Source: Pseudomonadota bacterium (GTDB taxonomy: Bacteria > Pseudomonadota > Gammaproteobacteria > Burkholderiales > Rhodocyclaceae). From it: a DNA stretch of 33,344 bases. Positions within the stretch are counted from its first letter, which is position 1, and each line of letters begins with the position of its first letter. The stretch is from contig QQUN01000024.1 of NCBI GenBank assembly GCA_008501585.1, positions 1-33,344 of the forward strand, given 5' to 3'. Both the position numbers and the translations under genes were made by a program. Below, in pieces: positions 8,486 through 18,725 of this stretch. The notes beneath the pieces are model-generated. The model was not told the origin of the DNA and did no database searches. It saw only the letters and a program-made list of their open reading frames with translations.

Positions 8486-8601
8486 GTAGCCCGGATGCAG
8501 GCCGATGACCGGAATCCTTGGTGGGTAGCTGATCGACCCGAGTTGCATTTTTGCGCGCACCACCCCTGCCCCCGGATTGCGCTTCGCTCCATCCGGGCTA
8601 C
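8486..8601 (+). repeat. Long palindromic intergenic repeat, copy B (116 bp)
   Basis: It has the same orientation and nearly the same length as copy A, with the same arms (GTAGCCCGGATGCAGG ... CCATCCGGGCTAC). The centre is related but diverged (CTGATCGACCC, TTGCAT, TTGCGCGC). It lies between the orphan gene and the end of the MBL hydrolase gene. Confidence 0.88.
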
Positions 8602-8626
8602 GGCCTACGGGCGATCTCGGTGAGCG

Positions 8627-9538
8627 TCAGGCGGCCACCAGCCACTCGCCTTCGCGCCGCGCGACGCCGGCCTTGACGAGGCTGTCGACGAGCCAGTCGG
8701 CGAGGCGCTCGGGGGTTTCGTGGAGGAAGCGGTCGTTGGCGATGCGGAACAGCGGGGTGCGGTCGAGCCAGGCGGGCAGGTCGGCCAGGGGCATGCGGCG
8801 CATGTCGAGCAGGGAGAAGGTGGTGCAGGCGCGGATGGCGTTGCGGGCCATGCGGCTGCCGTCTTCTTCGAAGGCGCGCAGGCGGGCGTAGGCGGCGGCG
8901 AGGGCTTCTTCGACTTCGACGAAGGGCGCGCCGTGGCCGGGGATGACATGGCGCACCGGCAGGCGGGCGATGGCGTCGAGCGTGCGGCGCGCTTCACCGA
9001 TGCCGTCGCCGGTGCCGAGCACGTCGGCGAAGAGGATGCCGAAGCCGTCGCGCCACAGGGCGTCGCCGGAGATGAGCACGCCGTGGTCGCGGTTGAAGTA
9101 CATCAGCGCGTCCATGTCGTGGCCGGGCGCGGCGAGGGCTTCCCAGTGCAGGCCGCCCATCTCGCGGGTGTCGCCGGGGTGGGCCAGGGTGTCGGCCGAG
9201 AAGCGGTCACCCGCCTGGCCGGCGACCGAGAGCAACAAGGCGTTTTCATCCCATTGCTGGACGGCATCGTGCATACCGGCGGGCACGGTGATGCGGCAGC
9301 CGAAGGCGCGCTGCACGGCGGCGTTGCCGCCGATGTGGTCGGAGTGCGAGTGGGTGTTGACGATGTCGGTCAGGCGCCGGCCGTCGAGCGCGCTGCGCAC
9401 CAGGGCGACAGTCTGCTCGGCATGGCTGACATAGCCGGTGTCGACCAGGATGGCGCGGTCGCCATCGAAGAGCAGGATGTTGTTGGACGACAGCCAGCCG
9501 CGCTCGAGCACATGGAGGGATTCGGGCAGCCGGCTCAT
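8627..9538 (-). CDS. MBL-fold metallo-hydrolase
   Basis: A 303-residue metallo-beta-lactamase-fold protein. The metal-binding motif HSHSDH is at residues 63-68, with later ligands in APGHDMD, ISGDALW and IPGHGAP. Residues up to about 210 form the hydrolase core, and the C-terminal 80 residues (ARLRAFEEDGSRMARNAIRACTTF ... ETPERLADWLVDSLVKAGVA) look like the small helical tail found in lactonase- and thioesterase-like members. The ATG overlaps the stop of the upstream NahD-like gene as ATGA, so the two are translationally coupled. The substrate is unknown; hydrolysis of a thioester or lactone is the likely chemistry for this subgroup. Confidence 0.85.
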   Translation of the reverse strand: MSRLPESLHVLERGWLSSNNILLFDGDRAILVDTGYVSHAEQTVALVRSALDGRRLTDIVNTHSHSDHIGGNAAVQRAFGCRITVPAGMHDAVQQWDENALLLSVAGQAGDRFSADTLAHPGDTREMGGLHWEALAAPGHDMDALMYFNRDHGVLISGDALWRDGFGILFADVLGTGDGIGEARRTLDAIARLPVRHVIPGHGAPFVEVEEALAAAYARLRAFEEDGSRMARNAIRACTTFSLLDMRRMPLADLPAWLDRTPLFRIANDRFLHETPERLADWLVDSLVKAGVARREGEWLVAA

Positions 9539-10176
9539 GACGGGCGCCGCCCCGCGGCCTCGGGCAGGGTGTCGAGCCGGCGGTACTCGGCCGAGGCGAA
9601 ATGCGCAGGGTCGGCCAGCGCCGCCAGCGCCATGCCGGTGGCGTCCGCCCCCCAGAAGGGTTCGCCGTCGACCAGCAGCGTGGGCACGCCAAACACCCCG
9701 GCCGCCAGCGCGGCCTCACCGTTGGCGCGCAGGCGCGCCTTGCAATCAGGCTGCGCCACCGCCTCGCGCGCCGCTTCGGGCGACAGGCCGGCTGCCGCGC
9801 TCAGGGCCGCCCAGCCGGCCTCGGCATTCGGGTCCTGCCCCTCGCCCCAGATGACGCGAAACATGGCCTGGATGGCGGCCAGGTCATCGGCCACCACGGC
9901 CAGGCGCAGCGCGGCGATGGGGTTGAACGGATGGGCGGGCGGGAACACCAGCGGCAGGCCGGCCTGTTCGGCGAGCCAGCGCACATGGCGGTAGGTGAAG
10001 CGCCGTTTGGCCGGAATCTCGGCCGGGCCGCGCTGGCCCCAGTGGTCGAGCAGGCCGGCGAAGACCACCGGCACCGGGCGGATGTCGGCCACGGCAGCGA
10101 CCGCGGCCAGTTGCTGCGATTGCAGGTAGGCAAAGGGCGAGATGAAATCGAAGACCCAATCGACGGTGGGGCGCAT
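9535..10176 (-). CDS. 2-hydroxychromene-2-carboxylate isomerase family protein (DsbA-like, kappa GST fold)
   Basis: A 213-residue protein of the NahD/kappa-glutathione-transferase family. The N-terminal motif VFDFISPFAYL contains the conserved Ser (residue 13) before Pro that activates glutathione in NahD. The C-terminal motif GVFGVPTLLVDGEPFWGAD is the family's cis-Pro loop. No CxxC is present, so it is not a thiol oxidoreductase. NahD itself acts in naphthalene degradation, but many relatives are found away from such pathways and their substrates are unknown. AGGAG lies upstream of the ATG at 10176. It forms a two-gene unit with the MBL hydrolase. A second, different family member is at 18113-18715. 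Confidence 0.82.
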   Translation of the reverse strand: MRPTVDWVFDFISPFAYLQSQQLAAVAAVADIRPVPVVFAGLLDHWGQRGPAEIPAKRRFTYRHVRWLAEQAGLPLVFPPAHPFNPIAALRLAVVADDLAAIQAMFRVIWGEGQDPNAEAGWAALSAAAGLSPEAAREAVAQPDCKARLRANGEAALAAGVFGVPTLLVDGEPFWGADATGMALAALADPAHFASAEYRRLDTLPEAAGRRPS

Positions 10177-10233
10177 GCGTGTCTCCTGTTGGGTGCGGCA
10201 CCGCCTCTGCGGGCGGCGTCCTGGCGCGGGGGG

Positions 10234-10416
10234 TCAGTCGGTGGGCAGCGTGTCGTCCGGCGTGATCGGCACATGGTCCGCCGCTGGCGGCTGGGCGCCG
10301 GCGTCGGTCGGGTCGTCGGTGTGGTCGTTGCCGAAGATTTCGTCGGCCGAGCGGCCACAGCCGATACAGGTTTCAGAATCGGGGTCGATCTCGCAGATGC
10401 CGATGCACTCGGACAT
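10234..10416 (-). CDS. Small DUF1289-like cysteine protein
   Basis: A 60-residue protein. Its N-terminal half carries CIGICEIDPDSETCIGCGRS, the Cys-x3-Cys-x8-Cys-x2-Cys pattern of DUF1289 proteins, which probably bind a metal or an iron-sulfur centre. The C-terminal half is acidic and probably disordered (DHTDDPTDAG ... TPDDTLPTD). It lacks the usual Trp after the last Cys pair. AGGAG precedes the ATG at 10416. It lies between sbtB and the NahD/MBL pair. The function of DUF1289 proteins is not known to me. Confidence 0.7.
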   Translation of the reverse strand: MSECIGICEIDPDSETCIGCGRSADEIFGNDHTDDPTDAGAQPPAADHVPITPDDTLPTD

Positions 10417-10446
10417 GGGCGCTCCTGTGTGGTGAGCCGCGCGGGC

Positions 10447-10758
10447 TCAGAATTTTTCGGGCCGCAGCACCTCGACCTCGCTGACCCACATGATCATCGC
10501 GTAGTTGTCGTAGTACTGCGCCTGCAGGTGGGCCGAGATGGCGGCGGCGGTGTCGGCATTACACACCACCTCGATGCGGATGTTGCTGGAGGCGTCCCAG
10601 CCGGCATTGCGCACGCCGCGGTGGCCTTTGCCACGCGCCTCGGTGATGGTGTAGCCGTGGGCGCCAAGGCGGTCGAGGTCGCGCACCAGCGCGCTCTCGA
10701 TGGCCCCTTCGGTGACGATGGTCAGCAGCTTGCGGATACGGTCATTGGCCAGACTCAT
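10447..10758 (-). CDS. sbtB: PII-like signalling protein SbtB (lacks the C-terminal redox loop)
   Basis: A 103-residue PII-like protein. The features IVTEGAIESALVRDLDRLGAHGYTI, then GKGHRGVRN, then SNIRIEVV and YDNYAMIMWVSEVEVL, follow the cyanobacterial SbtB pattern closely (IVTE, GYTV, GKG, NVR, SN, DYAGIIYICEAEVL, from memory). SbtB binds adenine nucleotides including cAMP and controls the bicarbonate transporter SbtA. The sequence ends with LRPEKF and lacks the CGPxGC redox loop found at the C-terminus of many cyanobacterial SbtBs. The start at 10758 is only 3 nt after the sbtA stop. It is not a canonical GlnB: the T-loop tyrosine region is absent. Confidence 0.85.
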   Translation of the reverse strand: MSLANDRIRKLLTIVTEGAIESALVRDLDRLGAHGYTITEARGKGHRGVRNAGWDASSNIRIEVVCNADTAAAISAHLQAQYYDNYAMIMWVSEVEVLRPEKF

Positions 10759-10761
10759 GGT

Positions 10762-11712
10762 TCAGGCTCCCAGGAAGGCATGCACGCGCTCGGCCATCAC
10801 ATGATAGAGCGGCACGCCGACCAGCACGTTGAACGGAAAGGTGATGCCCAGCGACGCGGTCAGCGACAGCGTGGGGTTGGCCTCGGGCACCGACACCCGC
10901 ATGGCCGCCGGCACCGCGATGTACGAGGCCGAGGCGGCAAGCGTGGCGAGCACCGCCGTGCCGCCCATCGACAGCCCCAGCGCCCAGCCCAGCACCGCGC
11001 CGATCACCGCCGAGAACACCGGCATGACCACGCCGAAGCCGAGCAGGAACAGACCGTACTGGCGCAGCGAGCCGATCTGCGCGGCGGTGATCAGGCCCAT
11101 TTCGAGCAGGAAGATGGCCAGGATGCCCTTGAACAGGTCGAAGAACAGCGGCTTGATCGACACCACGCCCTCGGGCCCGGCGATCCAGCCGATGAGCAGG
11201 CCGCCGAGCAGCAGCACGATGCCCTTGCCGAGGAAAACCTCGTGCATCACCGCGCCCCAGCGCGTCTCGCGGCTCATGCCGCGCGCCAGCACGATGCCCA
11301 CCAGGATGGCCGGCACCTCGAGCACCACCAGCAGCAGCGGCATGTGGGCTTCGAAGAAGATCTCGCGGGTGCCGAAGTAGGCCACCGCCACGGCATAGGT
11401 GCCGACGCTCACCGACCCGTAGTGCGCGGCGATCGAGGCCGCATCGGCGCGCTTGAAACGGCCGAGGTGGCGCAGCACCGGGTAGGCCACCAGCGGCAAC
11501 GCAAAGCCCATCACCAGCACGGCGAGGATCTGCGGCAGCAGGTCGCCGAAAGGCTGCTTGGCCAGTTCGATGCCGCCCTTGAGGCCAATGGCCAGCAGCA
11601 GCAGGATGCTGACGAAGTCGTAGATGGCCGCGGGCAGTCTCAGCTCCGCGCGCGCCAGGCCCGCGATGAGGCCCAGCAGGAAAAACAGGATGATCGGGTC
11701 GATCGGATTCAT
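10762..11712 (-). CDS. sbtA: Sodium-dependent bicarbonate transporter SbtA family
   Basis: A 316-residue polytopic membrane protein with about ten hydrophobic segments in two inverted halves. The segment LRLPAAIYDFVSILLLLAIGLKGGIEL and the second-half SYIAVPAAMRVSVPEANPTLSLTASLGITFPFNVLVG match the SbtA (DUF897) family of sodium/bicarbonate symporters. ASYIAVPAAMR is the conserved half-site around the bicarbonate pocket. The first gene of an sbtA-sbtB pair, it begins at the ATG at 11712 with a weak GTGAGC ribosome-binding site. The neighbourhood (carbonic anhydrase, biotin carboxylase) supports bicarbonate as the substrate. The family is solid; substrate specificity in heterotrophs is less tested. 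Confidence 0.88.
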   Translation of the reverse strand: MNPIDPIILFFLLGLIAGLARAELRLPAAIYDFVSILLLLAIGLKGGIELAKQPFGDLLPQILAVLVMGFALPLVAYPVLRHLGRFKRADAASIAAHYGSVSVGTYAVAVAYFGTREIFFEAHMPLLLVVLEVPAILVGIVLARGMSRETRWGAVMHEVFLGKGIVLLLGGLLIGWIAGPEGVVSIKPLFFDLFKGILAIFLLEMGLITAAQIGSLRQYGLFLLGFGVVMPVFSAVIGAVLGWALGLSMGGTAVLATLAASASYIAVPAAMRVSVPEANPTLSLTASLGITFPFNVLVGVPLYHVMAERVHAFLGA

Positions 11713-11809
11713 GATTGCTCACATGCTTGGATCGGGCATGTTGCCCCGGCGTCGCGGTGCCCTCCCGCACCACGGGCCGGTCTAGAGACTACCGCAGTGC
11801 AAAAAGGTT

Positions 11810-12004
11810 CTACAGTCCTTGCGCCCGGGCCGGTGGCGCAGGCGCCGTCTGACGCTCGGCCACGCGCGCCAGGATGCGACGCTTTTCCGCGTCGCTGGCG
11901 CGGCTCCAGCAGGTGATCTCCTCGAGCGTGCGCGCGCAGCCCAGGCACAGGCCCGAGCGCGCGTCCATCTTGCACACGTTGATGCAGGGCGATTCGACGC
12001 TCAA
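11810..12004 (-). CDS. DUF1289 domain-containing protein
   Basis: A protein of about 64 residues with SPCINVCKMDARSGLCLGCARTLEEITCW, the standard DUF1289 pattern Cys-x3-Cys-x8-Cys-x2-Cys followed by T-x-E-E-I-x-x-W. A basic helical tail follows. The TTG at 12004 is preferred because GAGGGG lies 6 nt upstream and gives MSVESPCINVCK. A GTG at 12022 is also possible; it would overlap the end of the HMG-CoA lyase gene by 8 bp but has no ribosome-binding site. The gene ends the liu strand run. Confidence 0.78.
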   Translation of the reverse strand: MSVESPCINVCKMDARSGLCLGCARTLEEITCWSRASDAEKRRILARVAERQTAPAPPARAQGL

Positions 12005-12014
12005 TGCCCGCCCC

Positions 12015-12929
12015 TCAGACACAGGCGCCGCGCTTGGCCAGCACGGCGCGCGCCACCTTGGAGCCCGGCTCGCGACCGAGCTGGCCGCTGATCCACGCCG
12101 CCGTGTCGACCAGCCGGTTCAGGTCGATGCCGGTGTCGATGCCGAGGCCGTCGAGCAGGTACACCACGTCTTCAGTGGCCACGTTGCCCGAGGCGCCAGC
12201 GGCGTAGGGGCAGCCGCCGAGGCCGCCGACCGAGGCGTCGAACACCGCCACGCCCGTCTCCAGCGAGGCATAGATGTTGGCCAGCGCCTGGCCGTAGGTG
12301 TCGTGATAGTGGCCAGCCAGCTTGTCCGCGGGCACGCGGGCAGCCACGGCGTCGAGCATGCGGCGGGTCTTGCCCGGCGTGCCGGTGCCGATGGTGTCAC
12401 CCAGGCTGACTTCGTAGCAGCCCATCTCGAACAGCGTGGCGGCCACGTCAGCCACCGCGGCCGGGGTGATCTCGCCTTCATACGGGCAACCGAGCACGCA
12501 GGACACATAGCCGCGCACCTTCACGCCGGCGGCTTTGGCGGCCGCCATGACCGGCTCGAAGCGGACCAGCGACTCGGCGATGGCGCAGTTGATGTTCTTC
12601 TGGCTGAAGGACTCGGAGGCCGCGCCGAACACCGCCACCTCCTCGGCCCCGGCGGCCAGCGCCGCCTCGAAGCCCTTGAGGTTCGGCGTCAGCACCGGGT
12701 AGCCGACGCCGGGCAGGCGCTGGATGCGCGCCATCACCTCGGCGTTGTCGCCCATCTGCGGCACCCATTTGGGCGACACGAAGGAGGTCGCCTCGATCGT
12801 CTTGAGCCCGGCCGCGCCGAGCCGGGCGATCAGCTCCACCTTGACCGCGGTATCGATCACCTGCTTTTCGTTCTGCAGCCCGTCGCGCGGGCCGACGTCG
12901 ACGATGCGGACGTGTGTGGGCAGGCTCAT
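12015..12929 (-). CDS. liuE: Hydroxymethylglutaryl-CoA lyase
   Basis: A 304-residue enzyme that splits HMG-CoA into acetoacetate and acetyl-CoA, the last step of leucine degradation. The TIM-barrel start [14 protein letters not shown] holds the catalytic Arg-Asp (about residues 15-16), [12 protein letters not shown] follows, and the signature [15 protein letters not shown] carries the conserved Cys (about residue 240). Its length matches the family. The ATG at 12929 overlaps the stop of the methylcrotonyl-CoA carboxylase alpha gene as ATGA, showing translational coupling to liuD. Confidence 0.95.
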   Translation of the reverse strand: MSLPTHVRIVDVGPRDGLQNEKQVIDTAVKVELIARLGAAGLKTIEATSFVSPKWVPQMGDNAEVMARIQRLPGVGYPVLTPNLKGFEAALAAGAEEVAVFGAASESFSQKNINCAIAESLVRFEPVMAAAKAAGVKVRGYVSCVLGCPYEGEITPAAVADVAATLFEMGCYEVSLGDTIGTGTPGKTRRMLDAVAARVPADKLAGHYHDTYGQALANIYASLETGVAVFDASVGGLGGCPYAAGASGNVATEDVVYLLDGLGIDTGIDLNRLVDTAAWISGQLGREPGSKVARAVLAKRGACV

Positions 12930-14926
12930 GCGCTCACCTCGAACTCGACCAGCTCGTCGCCATCACCCACCTGGTCGCCCACCGCAAAGCGGAAGGCCTT
13001 GACCGTGCCGGCCGCCGGCGCGGCGATGGTGTGCTCCATCTTCATGGCTTCGAGGATCAGCAGCGGCGCGCCCTTCTCCACCGCGGCACCGGCCTGGGCG
13101 ATGAGCGAGATGACCTTGCCCGGCATCGGCGCCAGCAGGCCGCCTTCGGCGCCACCGCCCTCGCCCGAGTGGTGCAGCGGGTCGACATTCGACAGCTGCC
13201 AGGCGCGGCCATGGAAGAACACATGGCGCTTCTCGTTGGCCGCCACCACGGTGGCGTCCATGCGCATGCCGTCGAGCTCGACCCGCATCAGGCCGCGTGC
13301 GTTGAGTTCGCCGCGCGCCTCGACCGACTTGCCATCCACCGTGAGCGTATAGCCGCCGGCGCGGTAGGCCACGTTGACCGCCTTCTGGTCCTCGCCGAGA
13401 CGGAAGATCAGGTCACGCTTGGCGGACGCGTTCAGGCGCCAGCCGTCGCGCGCATGCCAGGGCGAGAGCGGGTCTTCGTCACGGCGGGCTTTGGCCGCGC
13501 CGCGGTTGGCCTCGCGCAGCAACTCGGCCAGCGCAGCCACGTACCAGACCTCGGCCGGCGTGGCCTTGGCTTCGGGGAAGAGGTAGGCCTTCTCGCGCTC
13601 GATCAGGCCGGTGTCGAGGTCGGCATTGGCAAAGGCCGGGCAGGCGGTGAGGCGCGACAGGAAGCTGATGTTGTTCGACACGCCGACCACGCGGTACTCG
13701 GCCAGCGCCTGCAGCATGCGCGCCAGGGCGCGGTCGCGGTTCTGGTCCCAGACGATGAGCTTGGCGATCATCGGATCGTAGTGCGGGCTGATCTCGTCGC
13801 CTTCCTCGACGCCGGTATCGACCCGTACATGCAGGTTTTCGGCCGGCGGCGAGAGGTGCAGCAGCGCGCCGGTGGAGGGCAAAAAGCCCTTGTCGGGGTC
13901 TTCGGCGTAGATGCGCGCTTCGAGCGCGTGGCCGCGGATCTGCAGTTGCTCCTGGGCCAGCGGCAGCGGCTCGCCCGAGGCCACGCGCAATTGCCACTCG
14001 ACCAGGTCGAGGCCGGTGATCATCTCGGTGACCGGATGCTCCACCTGCAGGCGGGTGTTCATCTCCATGAAGTAGAAGGAGCCATCCTGGTTGGCGATGA
14101 ACTCCACCGTGCCGGCGCCCACGTAGCCCACCGCCTTGGCGGCATCGACGGCGGCCTGGCCCATGGCGGCGCGGCGCTCGGGCGTCATGCCCGGCGCCGG
14201 GGCTTCCTCAAGCACCTTCTGGTGGCGGCGCTGCACCGAGCAGTCGCGCTCGAACAGGTACACGCAGTTGCCATGGCTGTCGCCAAACACCTGGATCTCG
14301 ATGTGGCGCGGGCGGGTGATGTACTTCTCGATCAGCACATGGTCGTCGCCAAAGCTGGAAATGGCCTCGCGCTTGCACGAGCCGAGCAGGTCGAGGAAGT
14401 CCTCGGCCTTCTCGACCAGGCGCATGCCCTTGCCGCCCCCGCCGGCGGCGGCCTTGATCAGCACCGGGTAGCCGATGCCGTCGGCCTCGCGCTTGAGCAG
14501 CTCGGGGTCCTGGTCGTCGCCGTGGTAGCCCGGGGTCAGCGGCACGCCGGCCGCGCCCATGATCTTCTTGGCCTCGGACTTGGAGCCCATGGCCTGGATG
14601 GCGGCCACCGGCGGGCCGATGAAGACCACACCGGCCTCATCGCAGGCATGGCAGAAGTCTTCGTTCTCGGACAGGAAGCCGTAGCCCGGGTGGATCGCCT
14701 GCGCGCCGGTCTGCTTGGCTGCAGCGATGATCTTGTCGATCACCAGATAGCTTTCCTTGGCCGCCGCCGGACCGATCAGCACCGCCTCATCGGCCAGGCG
14801 CACATGGCGCGCGTTGGCGTCGGCCTCGGAATACACCGCCACGGTCTTGATGCCCATGCGCCGCGCCGTCTTGATGACGCGGCAGGCGATCTCCCCGCGG
14901 TTGGCGATCAGGATTTTTTCAAACAT
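12926..14926 (-). CDS. liuD: Methylcrotonyl-CoA carboxylase, alpha (biotin) subunit
   Basis: A 666-residue biotin-dependent carboxylase subunit. Residues 1-445 are the biotin carboxylase module: [17 protein letters not shown], the ATP-grasp glycine loop [11 protein letters not shown], and [14 protein letters not shown] with the catalytic region. A linker domain leads to the biotinyl carrier domain at the C-terminus, with the biotin attachment motif EAMKMEH (Lys about 629). It loads biotin from ATP and bicarbonate for transfer to 3-methylcrotonyl-CoA by LiuB. The ATG at 14926 has GGAGAC about 7 nt upstream. Location next to HMG-CoA lyase and near liuB and liuC favours methylcrotonyl-CoA over propionyl- or acetyl-CoA as the substrate. 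A palindromic repeat separates it from liuC. Confidence 0.93.
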   Translation of the reverse strand: MFEKILIANRGEIACRVIKTARRMGIKTVAVYSEADANARHVRLADEAVLIGPAAAKESYLVIDKIIAAAKQTGAQAIHPGYGFLSENEDFCHACDEAGVVFIGPPVAAIQAMGSKSEAKKIMGAAGVPLTPGYHGDDQDPELLKREADGIGYPVLIKAAAGGGGKGMRLVEKAEDFLDLLGSCKREAISSFGDDHVLIEKYITRPRHIEIQVFGDSHGNCVYLFERDCSVQRRHQKVLEEAPAPGMTPERRAAMGQAAVDAAKAVGYVGAGTVEFIANQDGSFYFMEMNTRLQVEHPVTEMITGLDLVEWQLRVASGEPLPLAQEQLQIRGHALEARIYAEDPDKGFLPSTGALLHLSPPAENLHVRVDTGVEEGDEISPHYDPMIAKLIVWDQNRDRALARMLQALAEYRVVGVSNNISFLSRLTACPAFANADLDTGLIEREKAYLFPEAKATPAEVWYVAALAELLREANRGAAKARRDEDPLSPWHARDGWRLNASAKRDLIFRLGEDQKAVNVAYRAGGYTLTVDGKSVEARGELNARGLMRVELDGMRMDATVVAANEKRHVFFHGRAWQLSNVDPLHHSGEGGGAEGGLLAPMPGKVISLIAQAGAAVEKGAPLLILEAMKMEHTIAAPAAGTVKAFRFAVGDQVGDGDELVEFEVSA

Positions 14927-14960
14927 ATCTGTCTCCGAATTCTTCGTTCTTGGCGTCGGC

Positions 14961-15050
14961 GTAGCCCGGATGCAGCGCAGCGGAATCCGGGGCCGGTCGT
15001 GGATCAACCGAGGCTCCCGGATTCCGGCCATCGGCCTGCATCCGGGCTAC
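14961..15050 (-). repeat. Long palindromic intergenic repeat, copy C (90 bp)
   Basis: It has the same arms as copies A and B but lies in the opposite orientation: the GCGCAGCG arm comes first on the plus strand and the arm with GGCCATCGGCC last. The centre is about 26 bp shorter and contains GGATCAACCG. It sits in the gap between liuD and liuC. Confidence 0.9.
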
Positions 15051-15070
15051 TTTCTTTGCATTCATGGTCG

Positions 15071-15859
15071 TCAGGCCTGCGGCACCCAGGCCGCCGGGCG
15101 CTTGTCGAGGAAGGCGCTCAGGCCTTCCCGGGCTTCGGGCGTGCTGCGCAGTTCGGCGATCCGGCGCGAGGTGTCCTCCACCACGGCGTCGGACACCGGC
15201 GTGTTCGCCACGGCACGGATCAGGTCCTTGGCCGCCGCCTGCGACTTCGGCCCGCCCTGCAGCAGCGCGGCGACGATCTCGGCCACCTTGTCGTCCAGCG
15301 CCTCGGGCGGCACGGTCTCGTGCGCCAGGCCCAGCTCGGCGGCGCGCGCGGCGCTGATGCGCTCGGCGCTCTGGAAGTAGCGATAGCTCTGGCGCTCGCC
15401 GATGGCGCGGATCACATAGGGGCTGATGGCCGAGGGGATGATGCCGAACTTCACCTCCGAGGTGGCGAAGAGGGCCTTCTCGCTGGCCACGCAGATATCG
15501 CAGGCCGAGGCCAGGCCCATGCCGCCGCCCAGGGCGGCGCCCTGCACGCGGGCGATGGTCGGCTTGCTCATCTCCGACAGCGTGCGCAACATGCCGGCGA
15601 GCTTGCGCGCATCGGCGATGTTCTCGTCCACGCTGGCTTCGCCGGCGGCCTTCATCCAGTTCAGGTCCGCACCGGCCGAAAAGCTCTTGCCCCGGCCGGC
15701 CAGCACCACCACGCGCACCGATTCGTCCGCGTCGAGCTGCGCGCAGGCGGCAGTGAGATCGGCAATCAGTTGGGCGTTGAAGGCGTTGTGCACATCCGGG
15801 CGGTTCATCCACACGGTGGCAATGCCGCCGTCGCGTTCGATTTCAAGCGTCTCAAACAT
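15071..15859 (-). CDS. liuC: Methylglutaconyl-CoA hydratase (enoyl-CoA hydratase family)
   Basis: A 262-residue crotonase-fold enzyme. The oxyanion-hole segments are GRGKSFSAGADLNWMK and VQGAALGGGMGLASACDICVAS; SEVKFGIIPSAISPYV is the third family landmark. In leucine degradation LiuC hydrates 3-methylglutaconyl-CoA to HMG-CoA, fitting its place between liuB and liuD. The ATG at 15859 has a very strong AAGGAGGG upstream. It begins 11 nt after liuB ends. A general enoyl-CoA hydratase activity cannot be excluded by sequence alone, but the context is convincing. Confidence 0.92.
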   Translation of the reverse strand: MFETLEIERDGGIATVWMNRPDVHNAFNAQLIADLTAACAQLDADESVRVVVLAGRGKSFSAGADLNWMKAAGEASVDENIADARKLAGMLRTLSEMSKPTIARVQGAALGGGMGLASACDICVASEKALFATSEVKFGIIPSAISPYVIRAIGERQSYRYFQSAERISAARAAELGLAHETVPPEALDDKVAEIVAALLQGGPKSQAAAKDLIRAVANTPVSDAVVEDTSRRIAELRSTPEAREGLSAFLDKRPAAWVPQA

Positions 15860-15870
15860 GGCATCCCTCC

Positions 15871-17478
<1,608 letters not shown>

Positions 17479-17508
17479 GGGTCTCCTCGTCCTTGTTCGT
17501 CCAGCTGC

Positions 17509-18099
17509 TCAGAGCTGTTGTTCGTTCTTGATGCGTCGCTCCCGCACGGGGGCGCGGTACTGCGCCATGGCCCCGAGCAGGGTGTCGATATCGTCGCTGC
17601 GCAGCAGCAGGTCGGCGTTCTCGGGCTTCATGAAGCCCTCATCCACGCCATTGGCCAGCATGCGTGCCAGCGGTGCGTAGTAGTCGTCCACATCGAGCAG
17701 GCCGATGGGCTTGCCGTGGAAGCCCAGCTGCGCCCAGGTCAGCACCTCGAAGAGCTCCTCAAAGGTGCCCAGGCCACCGGGCAGGGCAATGAAACCGTCG
17801 GACAACTCGGCCATGCGCGCCTTGCGGGTGTGCATGGAGTCGACCACCTCGAGCCGGCTCAGGCCCTGGTGGCCCACCTCCCACTCGAGCATGGCCTCGG
17901 GGATGACCCCGATCACCGTACCGCCGGCCGCCATGCAGCCATCGGCCACCACGCCCATGAGGCCGACATTGCCGCCGCCATAGACCAGCTCGATGCCGCG
18001 CTCGGCCAGCGTGCGCCCCAGTGCCGTGGCCGCCGCCGCGTACGCGGGCTTGCTGCCGTGGCGGGCGCCGCAGAACACGCACAGTCGCTTGAATGTCAT
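17509..18099 (-). CDS. LOG family protein (TIGR00730)
   Basis: A 196-residue Rossmann-like protein of the LOG family. It begins with [19 protein letters not shown], has a [14 protein letters not shown] nucleotide loop, MHTRKARM, and the hallmark [16 protein letters not shown]. Plant and bacterial LOG proteins release cytokinin bases from nucleoside 5'-monophosphates and act as nucleoside-monophosphate phosphoribohydrolases. No cytokinin pathway is implied here; a role in nucleotide housekeeping is likely. It lies within the liu run, about 30 nt upstream of liuB, and could be co-transcribed with it. Confidence 0.88.
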   Translation of the reverse strand: MTFKRLCVFCGARHGSKPAYAAAATALGRTLAERGIELVYGGGNVGLMGVVADGCMAAGGTVIGVIPEAMLEWEVGHQGLSRLEVVDSMHTRKARMAELSDGFIALPGGLGTFEELFEVLTWAQLGFHGKPIGLLDVDDYYAPLARMLANGVDEGFMKPENADLLLRSDDIDTLLGAMAQYRAPVRERRIKNEQQL

Positions 18100-18112
18100 G
18101 GACCGGTTCCGT

Positions 18113-18715
18113 TCAGAAGCCGCCGGTGTCGAGCCAGCGCTCGATCTGCGGCAGGCGGTCGACGCCCCAGAAGGGCTCGCCGTCGATGATCACGAAGGGC
18201 GAGCCGAACACGCCCTTGCCGATGGCCTCGGTGCAGGCGGCCTTGAGCCGCGCCTTGACCGGCTCGCTCTTGAGCGCGTCGGCCAGCGCCTTGCCATCCG
18301 CACCCAGCGAGTCGGCGATATCCACCACCACCTCGGGCGAGGAGATGTCGCGGCCGAGCTTGAAGTAGGCGCGATACGCGGCATGCGCAAAGCGGCGCGC
18401 CAGCGCGCAGTCCTGCTCGTGCAGCCAGTAGTAGGCGCGGGCCGGCGCCTGGGTGGCGATCGGGAAGGGCGTGGGCAGGGCAAAATCGGCCCCGTGGAAG
18501 CGGGCCGAGCGCACGATGTCACGCACCGCGTAGTCGCCCTTGAGCGGCAGGTCGGTGAGCGGCTTGCCCTCCGAGACGGAATACACCACGCCGAGCAGGA
18601 TCGGATGCCAGCGCACCTTGCGGCCAAAACCGGCGGCGATGCCGTCGATTTTCTCGCTCATGAAGTAGCCGTAGGGCGAGGAGAAATCGAAATAGAAGTC
18701 GATCGGTTCGGCCAT
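18113..18715 (-). CDS. 2-hydroxychromene-2-carboxylate isomerase family protein (second copy)
   Basis: A 200-residue NahD/kappa-GST family protein. [12 protein letters not shown] near the N-terminus holds the conserved Ser (residue 13) before Pro, and [24 protein letters not shown] near the C-terminus holds the cis-Pro loop. It is clearly different in sequence from the copy at 9535-10176, so this is not a recent duplication. GGAG precedes the ATG at 18715. It is 13 nt from the LOG gene and 10 nt from the LysE gene and therefore probably part of one transcript. Its substrate is unknown; a link to acyl or aromatic catabolism is only an inference from location. Confidence 0.82.
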   Translation of the reverse strand: MAEPIDFYFDFSSPYGYFMSEKIDGIAAGFGRKVRWHPILLGVVYSVSEGKPLTDLPLKGDYAVRDIVRSARFHGADFALPTPFPIATQAPARAYYWLHEQDCALARRFAHAAYRAYFKLGRDISSPEVVVDIADSLGADGKALADALKSEPVKARLKAACTEAIGKGVFGSPFVIIDGEPFWGVDRLPQIERWLDTGGF

Positions 18716-18725
18716 GTCGCGTCTC

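Noticed and set aside
14927-15031. 35-residue N-terminal extension of liuD
   Set aside because: It is encoded by repeat C; the ATG at 14926 has a ribosome-binding site and gives the canonical [14 protein letters not shown] start.
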